NCBI RefSeq assembly: GCF_026151205.1
Contig: NC_087073.1
Coordinates: 1,424,001 to 1,488,000, forward strand
DNA from: Bolinopsis microptera
Lineage: Eukaryota; Ctenophora; Tentaculata; Lobata; Bolinopsidae
Length of the DNA: 64,000 nucleotides
Reading direction: 5' to 3'
Part shown: positions 19,843-31,403 of the stretch, piece after piece
Position numbering within the stretch: position 1 is the first letter of the stretch
Layout: each line of letters begins with the position of its first letter
Notes under the pieces: model-generated
The model's input: only the letters and a program-made list of their open reading frames with translations
Told to the model about the DNA's origin: nothing
Database searches by the model: none
Program-made: the position numbers and the translations under genes

Positions 19843-20208
19843 TGAAAAAGAAGGATGGCCAACAGAAGAAAATCCCTTTCTCATGATCATCGAGAGTGTC
19901 ACAAAAACTCCAGTTTACAGATTCACCTATAATTGATCATGCTGTAGATAGGCAGAAACAGGAGAAAAAGTGGGACATGATAATGGAGCACTGTAGACAC
20001 CTTAGGCTACTAGACCCATAATCCACTAACCACTTTATCTTAATTTTGCTTTAGCAGTTAGCTACATTGCTCGTTGCTTCATTGTGCTCGAAACCCACAT
20101 TTTAATTTTATTTAAACTGCAGCGTACAATAAGACACGTCAATTTTGACATGCGAATGTTTGTTATATATCATTAGGCAGATCACGCAGAAACATCTCTC
20201 AGACATGA
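19843..20208. other. Spacer, nothing recognised
   Basis: Mixed-composition DNA without long open frames; presumably intron or intergenic. Confidence 0.4.
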
Positions 20209-20490
20209 CCTCAGAAGGGGCGTACATCTACGTCGCACCTACCACCCACACGACAAAATCGTATCCAACCGATAACAAACCCTTCAGATATCATTAAGCA
20301 ATTTCATAAAACTCATGCAGCTGCAGAAGCTGACGATATTGAAAAAATAATAATGAGTGTTTTTGGTACAAATGACATAAAACATTCTAAGTATTGGGTT
20401 CAGTTCCTTAGGAGGTATCTTACTGACTTAATTGACATCACTAAGCAGTCATTTCCCGATTATAATTATCCAATGTTGTCTTACTATTAA
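20209..20490 (+). CDS. Possible terminal exon, unassigned
   Basis: Open for 94 codons without an early ATG and ending in TAA at 20,488. A likely acceptor (ACCCTTCAG at 20,287) would start the exon with IIKQFHKTHAAAEADDIEKI and later HSKYWVQFLRRYLTDLIDIT, a helical, hydrophilic sequence with gene-like codon use. I do not recognise the family. A 3' terminal exon of an upstream gene is plausible but unproven. Confidence 0.35.
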   Translation, partial: PQKGRTSTSHLPPTRQNRIQPITNPSDIIKQFHKTHAAAEADDIEKIIMSVFGTNDIKHSKYWVQFLRRYLTDLIDITKQSFPDYNYPMLSYY

Positions 20491-20848
20491 CAAGTGGTTA
20501 TATTCCTACATAGTAAAGAATGTTCTAGGTTTTAACAATCTACTTAAAGACTTGTGCTGTTCTTAGACTGTTTTTCAGACTTTTCTTACTCGAGACTTTA
20601 GATCCTGTAATGTAGAACTATAACATGATTGGCTTCATCTCAATATGAGAGGAGTAGGTTTACTGTCCACTTGGCATAAGTTTGTTGTAAACGATCAAAG
20701 TTTTGACAGGGTTGTAAATAATCTCCTGGGAATTTAAATCAATAAAACAATGAAACAAGAAATTTATTTAATTTTGGATATTGAAACAACAGTTTAGCCA
20801 ATTCTCTTTGCTCCCATATTATTATTATATATTTTTGCACACCCCGTA
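20491..20848. other. AT-rich spacer
   Basis: No open frame of note and no recognised repeat. A left terminal repeat for the neighbouring putative Harbinger element was looked for and not seen. Confidence 0.4.
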
Positions 20849-21283
20849 ATGATGGGGCCCGCATGCAAGTGCTCATTGCCTCAGCCATCACAAAAACCGC
20901 GTCCACCTCAAGTGGCAGCCGCAGTAAGATTTGGATCCTATAAAATAGATCTAACCAACATTGATCACGAGGAAAAAAGGAAAAAGGGAGATAAGTGGCA
21001 ACACGTCGCAGATGAGATTAATGGGAGAGGTGACAGGACGGCTATAGACGTCCAAAAAAATTATCAAAACTCGTCCACTGATACGAGAAAGAAAGAGCGG
21101 GCAAGAAAAAAACACAAATCAGGAATGGGTGGAGAGCCACAAAAAGAGTTCAAGTTTTCAGATTCTGAAAATCTAATCCTTGTCACAATGGCAGAAGAGC
21201 AGATTTCCGGGATTAGCGGTGGTATCGATAGTCAAACCACCACTATATTATCGTCTCAGGATGACATTTTTTCGGAAGCTTAA
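20849..21283 (+). CDS. Myb/SANT-like DNA-binding protein (Harbinger/NAIF1-type)
   Basis: A 144-residue frame from ATG to TAA. Residues about 45-85 (KKGDKWQHVADEINGRGDRT, then VQKNYQN and a KKERARKKHK basic run) fit the Myb/SANT-like trihelix found in NAIF1 and in the second protein of PIF/Harbinger transposons. A GMGGEPQKEF spacer and FSDSENLILVTMAEEQISGI followed by GGIDS match the short C-terminal block of that family (LT..E..I......I.GI.GG.D). Such proteins bind terminal repeats and bring the transposase to the nucleus. The first 35 residues are Pro/Lys-rich and the frame could begin later. The downstream CTTAAGT cluster supports a transposon origin. Confidence 0.6.
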   Translation: MMGPACKCSLPQPSQKPRPPQVAAAVRFGSYKIDLTNIDHEEKRKKGDKWQHVADEINGRGDRTAIDVQKNYQNSSTDTRKKERARKKHKSGMGGEPQKEFKFSDSENLILVTMAEEQISGISGGIDSQTTTILSSQDDIFSEA

Positions 21284-21497
21284 CGGTCTATTTTCATCGT
21301 CAACACGTACAATAGTGACCCAGAAATATCATTTGACCATAACCCACGAGTCTAAAAGTTAATTCAAGAAAGTTACATAACATTTTTGTTAAATTTATTT
21401 TGTTGTATTATTATTCGTACTATTCGTAGGCAATTATGTAATTATACTTTCAGTTTGCAACCTTCCAACTTGTTTTCCTTTTAATCTTTTGGGTTAG

Positions 21498-21732
21498 TAC
21501 TACAATTTAGGCACTTAAGTAACCTCTAGACCATACTTACATTTTAAGTGAAAAACACCGCACTTAAGTACGTACTTACGTAAATTTCTCGACTTAAGTA
21601 AACAAACTTAAGTGCGAAATATGACTGAAGTTTTCGCACTTAAGTCTCATTTCGAAAATACTTTTTGCTCAACTTTTTACTTAAGTACCAGTTTTGACTT
21701 AAGAAATAAGTACCGTTTCGGAAAGGACCCCC
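21498..21732. repeat. CTTAAGT palindrome cluster, possible Harbinger terminal region
   Basis: At least seven (A/G)CTTAAG(T/A) palindromes within about 210 bp in both orientations, ending with ACCGTTTCGGAAAGGACCCC. Read on the minus strand this end is GGGGTCCTTTCCGAAACGG, a G-rich start common for PIF/Harbinger ends. Repeated subterminal motifs are the usual binding sites of the Myb-like partner. Confidence 0.5.
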
Positions 21733-22311
21733 AGGTCAACAGTCACGTCTAATGTTTAAAGAGTTCAATGTTATATATATATAGTGAGTATTGAAGTACC
21801 CGATACAAAGTGTTTATTAAAGAACTGCGTTAAAGGACTGCGTAGTGTTTAGTTAACTCGAAGATTAAAATAATTATATTGTCATGGTGTCCTACTCAAT
21901 TCTTTTTTTGAGAGTAACTAATTGATTAATGACTGGAAAACAGAGAATCTGATTTCAGAATCGAAATCATCATTGAAGCTAGAGGAAGCCAAGACGTAGA
22001 GAGCTGTTTTCAATAATAGCACGCAGACAACTGGTTTGCAGATACAAAAGTACTTTGGACTGCATTTGGTATGGGTTCTAACAGGACCTACCTATGTTCA
22101 TTCTGCGAAATTCATAAAAATTCCAAGGTACCAACGAGTTTAAAAACAAGATGATTAGGAAAAATAAAAAATTGTGATTTGTAAGCCTCCCGCCTGGCTA
22201 ATGTAAGTACTAAGTTTGAACTTAGTGAGTAATATTAAAACTTACACTAAACACTGAACTATTAGAATAGAATGGAATTTAATAATTGGCTAATGGAATA
22301 ATTAATTTCAG
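21733..22311. other. Spacer with repeat fragments
   Basis: GAGTTCAATGTTATATATAT and GATACAAAGTGTTTATTAAAG resemble the 1.53 and 19.0 kb repeat starts (GTTCAATGTAATAC, AAGTGTGTATTAAAGG). Nothing coding recognised. Confidence 0.35.
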
Positions 22312-22393
22312 ATGCAAAAAGCCTGGGCACATAATAAGTGACTGCCCGAGGCCGAGGGGCAATCCTTACCCCAGAGCCCCGGCAACCCATTAA
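22312..22393 (+). CDS. Short terminal exon with half a CCHC zinc knuckle
   Basis: Acceptor TTAATTTCAG at 22,311, then RCKKPGHIISDCPRPRGNPY and a short tail to TAA at 22,391. C-KKPGH-IISD-C is the second half of a CCHC knuckle, as in Gag nucleocapsids or RNA-binding proteins; the first Cys pair would be in an upstream exon I cannot locate. Arg/Pro/Gly tail. Confidence 0.4.
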
Positions 22394-23006
22394 TTAATTA
22401 ATGTAATAGTACTAATTAATGTAATAGTAAACAGTCATAATTAAGAGTAAGTATTCTAATAAGTATTTAATTCATTTAAATATGCGCGCAGTTTTGATCC
22501 TAACACGAGGTGTTGAAAGATGAAGGAGAAATGTTGTGAATTGTAATATTATGCAATATAATGATTATTAACCATTTCTATCCTTAGCCTAGGATTCAAG
22601 TCCAAGTTATAACAAGTGTATCAATTCTCTGAAGAACTCACGAATTATAGACAGAATATAAAACCATAACAGTAAGTATTCTAATAAGTTATTAATTCAT
22701 TTCAATAAATGTGAGATGGCCAAATTGCCAAGAAACATCTGCTAGGTAAGAAAATGAAATTTATTAACATTGATAGCTTGAAGTTGTATTTGTTATAGTT
22801 ATATAATATAAAGACTGTTGGCACTTAAGCTAATTCAATCGAAAAACTGAGTTATATGTAAACGGTTGTGCGAGAAACAGTCATGGGAATCTCCACCTAA
22901 TGAAATTAAGGTGACCGTTCACCTAAAGTCAGTTTCTGGTAAAAGGAAAGCCAGACCCAACACTCACCTACTCCTTCTACAGAGTGAATACCAGCTCCTC
23001 CATGAG
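22394..23006. other. AT-rich spacer with dispersed repeat
   Basis: TAATGTAATAGTACTAAT and AGTCATAATTAAGAGTAAGT match 18,680-18,745. AGTAAGTATTCTAATAAGT occurs twice (22,448 and 22,673). No gene seen. Confidence 0.4.
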
Positions 23007-23362
23007 TAACTGCAATTTCTCGAGACATTTAATCAGTACACTCTGTCAATCCAGACGAACTATGCAAGCCTTTCAAACTCGATCATTATGCGTGACCACC
23101 TCTATGAAATCGTTACAAACTCAGCAGGTGACTGCAAAGCTATAAAAGATGTAAAGAACATGATGCACGCTAATTGGGACACCCGTATACCGTCAATGGG
23201 ACTGCATTATATTGCTGCTTTTTTAGATCCTAGTCTTAAAAATCTCCGATCACTTGTTGATTATATGGAAAGTCGAGAGGATACAATGTCTGAGTTCATT
23301 ATCTCAATTATCACTGAAATGGGTATTACTATGAAGCAGCTGTGTCCTGACAAATACCAATA
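23007..23362 (+). pseudogene. hAT-family transposase fragment
   Basis: Open from just after a TAA (LQFLETFNQYTLSIQTNYAS) through MRDHLYEIVT, MHANWDTRIPSMGLHYIAAF and LDPSLKNLRSL to TAA. The LHYIAAFLDPSLKNL block is the conserved region before the C-terminal dimerisation domain of hAT transposases and their ZBED-like host relatives. Only about 118 residues remain; the BED finger, catalytic Asp region and terminal dimerisation domain are not found, so it is a relic or one exon of a domesticated gene. Confidence 0.6.
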
Positions 23363-23472
23363 AGGAAAGTACAAGTAGAGATTCAGTGGAGCTTTGTTTA
23401 GTGAGGAGGAGGATCTTGGTTGTATCATGAAGACGTATAATAAACATTCTACGAACGAGCAGCTTGCCGGAG

Positions 23473-23539
23473 CCATGGGTGGTTGTCGAACCATCACAGG
23501 AGATACATTTTTCTGTGGGGTGGTGACAACCACCCATGG
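23473..23539. repeat. 15-bp perfect inverted repeat, 37-bp loop
   Basis: CCATGGGTGGTTGTC (23,473-23,487) pairs exactly with GACAACCACCCATGG (23,525-23,539). The loop also partly pairs (ACCATCACAG with CTGTGGGGTGGT), giving a long imperfect hairpin. Confidence 0.75.
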
Positions 23540-23720
23540 ACTGAAACCAGCCCCCTTCAAGGACAATGCTAACATCAGAGGAAGGGAGAGAGGTATTTGG
23601 CAGTAAGTGAAGTAATTATGCTCACTGCATTTGGTCGATATATTTATTGATGAGGTCTAGGAGTCGTTCATATACAATATAACTATATAATACTTTAGTA
23701 CACAATTATATATTTCACAG

Positions 23721-23970
23721 GTGGTTAATGAGACAAATGACCCGTTATGGTAATGAGCAGAGTAGAGAAAAGTCCCTACGGATCTCTACAATAGGTAGAA
23801 TTCTGCCCCAGTACCTCAGGCTTGACAACGGCCGAGGCTTCTCCTGGCAGGAGCTGGAGGCAGTGGACCTGAGGTACCGGGTCATATCGTCTAACAGGCG
23901 ATACGACTGCACAAAAAGGGAGCGGGCCAAGTTCGGCAAGTCCGAATGGGCAAGAAAGCCGGACAGATAG
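23721..23970 (+). CDS. Possible terminal exon, unassigned basic protein
   Basis: Acceptor TATTTCACAG at 23,720, then WLMRQMTRYGNEQSREKS, ISTIGRILPQYLRLDNGRGF, a SWQELEAVDLRYRVI stretch and a Lys/Arg-rich end to TAG. It is GC-richer than the flanks and has coding-like codon choice. I do not recognise the family. It could be the last exon of the gene that includes the neighbouring open pieces. Confidence 0.35.
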
Positions 23971-24366
23971 TGCAGCTACAAACGCTGTACCAGCTGTTAG
24001 AGTAAGTTTAGATTTAAAGTCAATATTGAAGTAACGTTACACATATTTGTTCAAGCTATCTAGTAGTAATTCATACAAAATGACAAAAATTTATAGTGTT
24101 ATCTTATTCCTCAGAGAAGAGGCAGCCACGAACTAGCAGCAGAGGTTTATCTGGGCCGACCTTGGTTGCATACTTCAGAAGGACATTTCTGTCCTGAAAG
24201 AGAGTAAGAGCTTGTCAACTGAAATGTTCCCGAACAAAAAGGTATCGTACATTATAAATAGTGTTATTTAGGACCATATAAGGCGGATTACATTGAGAAA
24301 CTTTTAAAAGGTTAAATTTGTATAAAATAAAATACTTAATAATATTCATAACAATTATTTCTTCAC

Positions 24367-24600
24367 TTGCACATTGTGGTTAAGCTATTCATCGATTCAG
24401 ACAGCTCACCTTCGACAAAGATTGCTCTGAATATCATAAATCAGAGAAAGTGCAACGCTTGCCTGAAACATGTACCCTTCGTTTACGCTGACTGCCCTGA
24501 TACAGAAGACAACCTCTTTAGAATGATGGTATGTGGTAACAACTACCTTGACAATGAGACATGGCGTATCTATAATTATCCAGTAGAGATTCGCTCCTGA
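24367..24600 (+). CDS. Unassigned ORF or exon
   Basis: 77 codons with CNACLKHVPFVYADCPDTED and DNETWRIYNYPVEIRS. Two Cys pairs are suggestive of metal binding but match no family I know. It ends shortly before the damaged sequence tract, so its context is unreliable. Confidence 0.25.
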   Translation: MHIVVKLFIDSDSSPSTKIALNIINQRKCNACLKHVPFVYADCPDTEDNLFRMMVCGNNYLDNETWRIYNYPVEIRS

Positions 24601-24694
24601 TGCCTTCTTGGGTAGACTTGTTAAGAGTTTTATTCCTTTGCCGTATTTTACCCGGGAGATGTTTAAGTAGTGCACGCTTTGTCGTGTCAGCTAC

Positions 24695-27600
24695 TTTTTT
24701 AAAGGCAAAAATTTTCTAAATTTGGTTTTTAAATTTTTAATTTTATATTTTTTTTTTTTTTATTTTTTTTTTTTTTTTTAAAAAAAACCCTTTTTTTTTT
24801 TTTTTAAAAAAAAACCCCCCTTTTTTAAAAAAGGGTTTCTTTTTTTTTAAAAAAAAGGGAAATTTTCCCAGGAGAAAAAGGGGGTTTTTTTTTTTTTTTA
24901 AAAAAATTTTTAAAAAAAAATTTTTTTGGGGGGGAAAAAAAAATTTTTCCCAAAAAAAATTTAAAAAAAAGGGGGGTTTTCCCAAAAAAAAAGGGGGGTT
25001 TTTAAAAAGGGGAAAAACCCGGGAATCCCCCCCCCAAAAAAGAAAAGGGGGAATTTTTTCCCCTTTTTTTTTTAAAAAAAACCCCGGGGGGGAAAAAAAC
25101 CCCAAAAAATTTAAAAAAAAAACCGGGAAAAAATTTTTGGGAAAATTAAAGGTTAACAAAAAAAAGGGTTTTTTTTTTAAAAAAATTTTTTTCCCTTTTT
25201 TTTTTAAAAAAATTTTTTTCCCATAAAAAAAGGGGGGGGGGTTTTTTTTTTTTGGGGGGGGGGAAAAAAAAACCCCAAAACCCGGGTTTCTTTTTAAAAA
25301 TTTTCCCAAAGGGGGGGTTTTTTAAATTTTTCGGGGGGAAAAAAAAAAAAAAATTGGGGCCCTTTTTTTTTTGGGTTTTTTTTCCCCCCGGGGGGGGGTT
25401 TTTTTTCCAAAACCCGGTGGAAAAAAAATTTTTTTTTGGGGGGTTTTTTTTTTTTTAAAAACCCTTTTTTTTTTTTTAAAAAAAAAACAACGGGGGGGTT
25501 TTTTTTTTAAACCCCCCCCAAAAAAACCCTTTGCCAAAAAAAAAATTTTTTCCAAAAAAAAACCAATTTTTTTTTTTAAAAAAAAAATTTTTTTTTTTTT
25601 TTAATTTTTTTTTTTTGGTTTTTGGGGTTTTAAAAAAAATTTTTTTTTAATTTTTTTTTTAATTTGGGAAAATTTTTTTCCCAATTTTTTTTAATTTTTT
25701 TTTTTTTAAAAAGGCAACTTAAAAAAATTTTTTAAAAAAACCCCCCGGGGGGCCCCCCCTTTTTAAAAAAAAAAAAAAAGGGGGGGGAAAAAAATTTTTT
25801 TAAAAAAAAAAAAAAAAAAAAATTTTTTTTTTAAAATTTTTTTAAATTTTCCCCGGGGTTTTTTTAAAAATTTTTTTCCCCTTTTTCAAAAAAATTTTTT
25901 AAAAAATTTAAACCCCCTTTTTTTAATTTTGGGGGTTTTGGAAAAAAAATTTTAAAAAATTTTTTAAAAATTTTTTTGGGTTAAAAAAAAAGGGGGGGGG
26001 TTTTTTTTCAAAAAATTTTTTTTTTTTGGGGTTTTTTTCAATTTTTTTTTTTTTTTTTTCCTTTTTTTTTCCCTTTCCCCCAAAATTTTTTTAAAAAATT
26101 TTGGGTTTAAAAGGGTTTTTTTTTTTTTTTAAAAAAATTTTTTTCCCAAAAAAAAAAAAATTTTAAATTTTTTCTTTTTTTTTTTTAAAAAGGGTTAATT
26201 GCCCCCTTTTTTTAAAAAATTTAAAAAAAAAAAACCCCCCAATTTTGGGGGTTTTTTTTAAAAAAAAAGGGGGGCCCCAAAAGGGGGGGTTTTTTAAAAA
26301 TTTTTTTTAAAAAAAAAACCCCTTTTTTTAAAAATTTTTTTTTAAAAAAAAAAAAACCCCCTTTTTTTTTTTTTTGGGGTTAAAGAAAAAAAATTTAAAA
26401 AATTTTGGTTTTTTAAAAAAAGGGGGGGGGGGGGGGGTTTTTTTTAAAAAATTTCCCCCTTTTTTGGGAATTTTAAAAAAAATTTTGGGAACGGAATTTT
26501 TTAAAAGGGCCCCCCCCCTTTTGGGGAAAGGGGGAAAACTTAAAAACCGGGGTTAAGGGCCCCCAAAAGGGGGGGGTTTTTAAAAATTTTTTTTTAAAAA
26601 AATAAAAAGAAATTTTCCCTTTTTTTTCCCCCGGGGGGGGGTTTTCCCCCCTTTAAAGGGGGGGGTTTTTTTTTCCCAAAAAAAACCCCCTTTTTTTAAA
26701 AAAAATTTTTTTGGGGGGTTTTTTTAAAAAAAATTGGGAATTAGAAAAAAATTTTTTTCCCCGGGGGGGGCCCCCCCCTTGGGGCTTTTAAAAAAAAAGG
26801 GGAAAGGAAAAAAAACCCCGGGTTTCTTAAAGGGAAAAATTTTTAAAAAGGGGGGCCCAACCGGGTTTTTTTTTTCCTTTTCCCAAAAGGGGGGAAATTG
26901 GGGTTTTTTTAAAAATTTAAAAATTTTTTTTTAAAAATTTTTTTCCCCTTTTTTTTTAAAAAAATTTTTTTTTTTTAAAAAAAATTTTTTTCCCAAAAGC
27001 CTTTTTTTAAAAAAAAAAATTTTTTTTTAAAAAAAAAAAAATTTAAAAAAAAAAATTTTTTTTTGGGGGGTTTTTTTTTAAAAACACCCCCCAAAAAAAA
27101 AATTTTTTTAAAAAAAAAAAAAAATTTAAAAACCCCCTTTTTCCCCCAAAAAAAATTGAACCCCCCTTTTTTAAATTTTTTAAAAACCCCAAAAAAAAAA
27201 CCCCAAAAAAAGGGGGAAAACCCCCAAAAAATTTTTTTAAAAAACCCCTTTTTTTTTTTTTTTGGGGGGGGGGTTTTTTTTTTCCCTTTTTCCCAATTTT
27301 AAAGGGTTTTGGTTTTTTTTCCCCCCCAAAATTTTAAAAAAATTTTTTAAAATTTTTTTCCCCGGGGGGGGGGAAAAAAAAAGGGGGGGGGGGGCCCCCA
27401 AATTTTTGGGGGGAAAAAGGGGGGGGAAAAAAAAAAAATTTTTTTAAAAAAATTTTTCCCCCCGGGGTTTTTAAAAAAAAAAAAAGGTTTAAACCCCCCC
27501 CCCCCCAAAAAAGGGAAAAAAAAAAAAAAAGGGGGTTTTTTAAAAAAAAAATTTTTTTTAAACCCAAATTTTTTGGGGGGTTTTAAAAATTTTTTTTTGG

Positions 27601-27869
27601 GGGGGGTTTTTTTTAAAAAAAAAAAAAAAAAAAGGTTTCCCCAAATTTTTAAAAAATTTTAAAAAAATTTTTTTAAAAAAACCCCCTTTTAACCCCCCGG
27701 GTTTTTTCCCCCCCCAAAAAAAAAAACCCCAAAAAAAAAAAAAAAAAAAAATTTTTTTTTTTCCCCCTTTTGGGGTTTTTGGGGCACCTTTTTGGGGGGG
27801 GGTTTTTTGGGGGCGGAGAAAATTTTTTAAATTTTTGGGGGGGGGAAAAAATTTTTCCCCTTTTTTTAA
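24695..27869. other. Homopolymer-stretched tract 1, probable sequencing artefact
   Basis: Nearly every base sits in a run of 3-15 identical bases, and single or alternating bases almost vanish. Onset is gradual from 24,690. All open frames inside translate to little more than Lys, Phe, Gly, Pro, Asn and Leu. This matches miscalled raw long-read signal and no known natural DNA. Nothing inside should be annotated as a gene. Confidence 0.9.
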
Positions 27870-28000
27870 ATTGGAAGAAATTGGCAACTGAATATCCCAA
27901 AAAAGAACATTTTTTTTAAAAATGATATATTGTAAAGAACTCCAGGATGAGGAGGGCCCGCTGCTCCTGGAGGCACTGTGGAAAAAATGCCAAAAAAGGG
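27870..28000. other. Island of normal sequence between the two damaged tracts
   Basis: About 130 bp of ordinary complexity, including CTCCAGGA (27,940) and its reverse complement TCCTGGAG (27,965). It fades into homopolymers on both sides, as where two poor reads meet. Confidence 0.7.
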
Positions 28001-28589
28001 AACCCCGGGGTTTCCCCGGGGGTTTTTTTTTTTTTTTAAAAAAAGGAGGAAAATTTTTTTTAAAAATTTGGGGTTTAAAATTTTTTTTTTTTAAAATTTT
28101 TTTAAAAAAAAATTTTTTTCCCCCTAATTTTTTTAGGGGGTTTTTTTTTAAATTTTTTTTAAAAAAAGGGGAAAGGGGGGGTTTTTTAGTTTTTAAAAAC
28201 CCCCAAAAAGGGGGGGAAAAAATTTTTTTTATTTTTTTTTAAAAAAAAAAAAAACTTAAAAATTTTTTAAAAAAAAAAAATTTTTTTAAAAAGGGGAAAA
28301 AAAAATTTTTTTGGTTTTAAAAAAAAAACAACCAAAAAAAAAACCCCTTTAAAATTTTAAAAAAAAATTTTTAAATTTTTTGGTTTGGGAAAATTTTTTT
28401 AAAAATTTTTAAAATTTAAAAAAAATTTTTGGGGGGAAAAGGGGGGGGCCCCCCCCCGGGGGTTTTTAAAAAAATTTTTTAAAGGGTTTAAAAAACCCCT
28501 TTTAAAAATTTTTTCCCAAAAAAAAAATTTTTTTTTTTTTAAAAAAAAAGGGGTTTTTTTGGGAAAAATTTTTTTTTGGTTTTTTAAAT

Positions 28590-28632
<43 letters not shown>

Positions 28633-29449
28633 AAATTTTTTTTTTTAATTTTTTTTTCCCCCCCCAAAAAATTTTTTTCCTTTAAAACAAAAGGGGAAAA
28701 AAAATTCCCCAAAAAAAAAATTTTTTGGGGTTGGGGGGGAAAAGGGGGGGAAAATTTTTTTTTTCCCCCCACCAAAAAAACCCCCCAAAAAAAAAAAAAG
28801 GGGGGGGGGGTTTAAAAAAATTTAAAAATTTTTTTTGGGGGGGGAAAAGGGTTTAAAAAAAAAAAATTAAAAAAAAATTTTTTTTTTTAAAAAAAATTTT
28901 TTTTTTTTTTTTTAAAATTTAGGGGGAAAATTTTTAAAAAACCAAACCCCCCCCGGGTTTTTTTTGGGTTTGGGGCTTTTTTAAAACCCTTTTGGGGGGG
29001 GGGAAAAATTTTTGGGGAAAAGGGGGGGGTTTTTTTTTGGGGGGGGGGGGGTTTTTTTTAAAAATTTTTTTTAAAAAATTTTTTTTTTAAAATTTTTCCC
29101 CCAAAAATTTTTAAAACCCCCAAAAAAAAGGGGTTTAAATTTTTAAAAATTCCTTTGGAAAAGGAAAAAAAATTTTTTTTTTTTAAAAAAAAAATTTTTT
29201 TGGGGCCCCCCTTTTCCCCCAAAAAAATTTTTAAAAAAAAAATTTTTCCCCAAAAAAAAAGGGGCCCCCCCAAAAAAAAAAAATTAAAAAAAAAAAAAAA
29301 AAAAGGGGAAAAAAAAAATTTTTTTTTTTTTAATTTTTTAAAAAAAAAATTTTTTTTTTTTTTGGGGGGAAAATTTTTTTTTTTTTTTTTTTTAAACCCC
29401 AAAAAATTTTTTTTTAAAAAATTTTAAAAAAGGGAAAAAAAAAACTTTA

Positions 29450-29480
<31 letters not shown>

Positions 29481-31368
29481 TATATTTAAACCTTTTTTTT
29501 TAAAAAAATTTTAAAAGCCCAAAAAATTTTTTCCCCCCCCAAAAAAAAAAAAATTTTTTTTAAAAAACCCCAAAAATTTTTTTTTTAAAAAAAAGGAAAA
29601 AAAAACCCCCAAAAAAAAATTTTTTTCCCAAAAGGGGAAAAAATTTTTTAAAAAAAAAAACCCCCCCGGGGGGTTTTTAAAAAAAAAACCCCCCCCCAAA
29701 AAAAATTTTAAAAACCCCCGGGAAAAAAATTCAAACCTTTTTAAAAGGGGCCCCCCCCCCAAAAAAAACCCTTTTTGGGGGGGGGTTTTGGGGAAATTTT
29801 AAAACCCCTTTAAAATTTTTTTTTTTTAAAATTTTTTAAAAAATTTTTTTTAAAATTTTTTAAAAAAATTTTTTTTTTTTTTTTTTAAAAAAAAAAATTT
29901 TTAAAAAAAAAACCCAATCCCCCGGGGGGGGGGGTTGGGAATTAAAAAATTTTTTTAAAAAAAAAAAAAATTTTTAAACCCCCAAAATTGGCCCCCAAAA
30001 AAAAAAAAAATAACCCCAAAAAATTCCCCCCAAAAAAAAAAAACCGGGAATTTTTGGGGCCCCGGGGGGAAAAAAAAAAAACCCCAAAAAAAAATTAAAA
30101 ACCCCCTTCCCCAAAAAAAAATTTTTAAAAAAAAAAAAATTTTTTTCCCCAAAAGGGGGGGAAAAAAAAAAAAAAAAAAAGGGGTTTTTTAAAAAAAAAG
30201 GGGAAAAAAAAAGGGGGGGGGAAAAAAGGGAAAAAACCCCAAAAAAGGGGGGGTTTTTCCTTTTCCCGGGGAAAAAAAAATTTTTTTTAAAACCCCCTTT
30301 TTTTTTTCCCAAAATTTTAAAATTTTAAAAAAATTTTTTTTCCCCCTTAAACCCCCAAATTAAAAAAAAAGGGGGAAAAAATTTTAAACCCAAAAAAAAA
30401 AACCCCCAAACCCTTTTTAAGGGGGGGGGGAAAAAAAATTAAAAAGGGGCAACCCTTTTTTTTAAAAATTAAAAGGGGGAAAAAAATAAAATTTTTTTAA
30501 AAAAAATTCCCCTTTTTTTTTTTTTTTTTTTTGGGGGGAAAAAAAAAAAATTTTTTTTGGGGTTTAAAAAACCCCAAAAAATTTTCCCCCGGGGGGGGAA
30601 AAAAAAATGGGGAAAAAAAAAAACCCCCCCCCCCCAAAAAAAAAAAAAAAAAAAAAAATTTTTTGGGTTTTTTTGGGGAAAACAATAAAAAAATTTTTAA
30701 AAAAAATTTTTTTAAAAAAAAAGTTTGGGGAAAAAATTTTTTTAAAAAAAAAAGGGGGTTTTAAAAATTTTTTTAAAAATTTTTTTCCAAAAAATAAACC
30801 CCTTTTTAAAAAAAAAGGGGCCCCCCCCGGGGGGGGGCAAAAAAATTTTTTTTTTTTTTCCCCCGGGGGGGGGTTCAACAATTAAAAAAAAACAAAAATT
30901 TTTTTTTAAAAAAAAATTTTCCCCCCCAAAAAAACCCTTTTTTTAAAAAAGGGGAAAATTTTAAAAAAAAAAAAAAAAAATTTTTTTTGGCCCCTTTTAA
31001 AATTTTAAAAATTTTTTTTTTTTTTTTTTTTGAAATTTTCCCCCGGGGTTTTTTTTTTAAAAAAAAAAAAAAAAACCCCCAAAAAAACCCCCCGGGGGGG
31101 AAAAAATTTTTTTGGGGAAAAAACAAAAACCCCCCAAAAAAAAAAAAAAACCCCCAAAAAAAAAGGGTTTAAAACGAAAAGGGGGGAAAACATTTTTAAA
31201 AAAGGGGAAAATTTTTTAAAAAAATTTTTTTTTTTTTTTTCCCCCTTTTAAAAAAAAATTTTTTTTTTCCCCCCCTTTTTTTTTTCCCCCAAAAAAGGTT
31301 TAAAAATAAAGCTTTTTTAAAAAAAAACCCAAAACATTTTTGCCTTAAAAACCCCCCGGGGGAAACCA

Positions 31369-31403
<35 letters not shown>

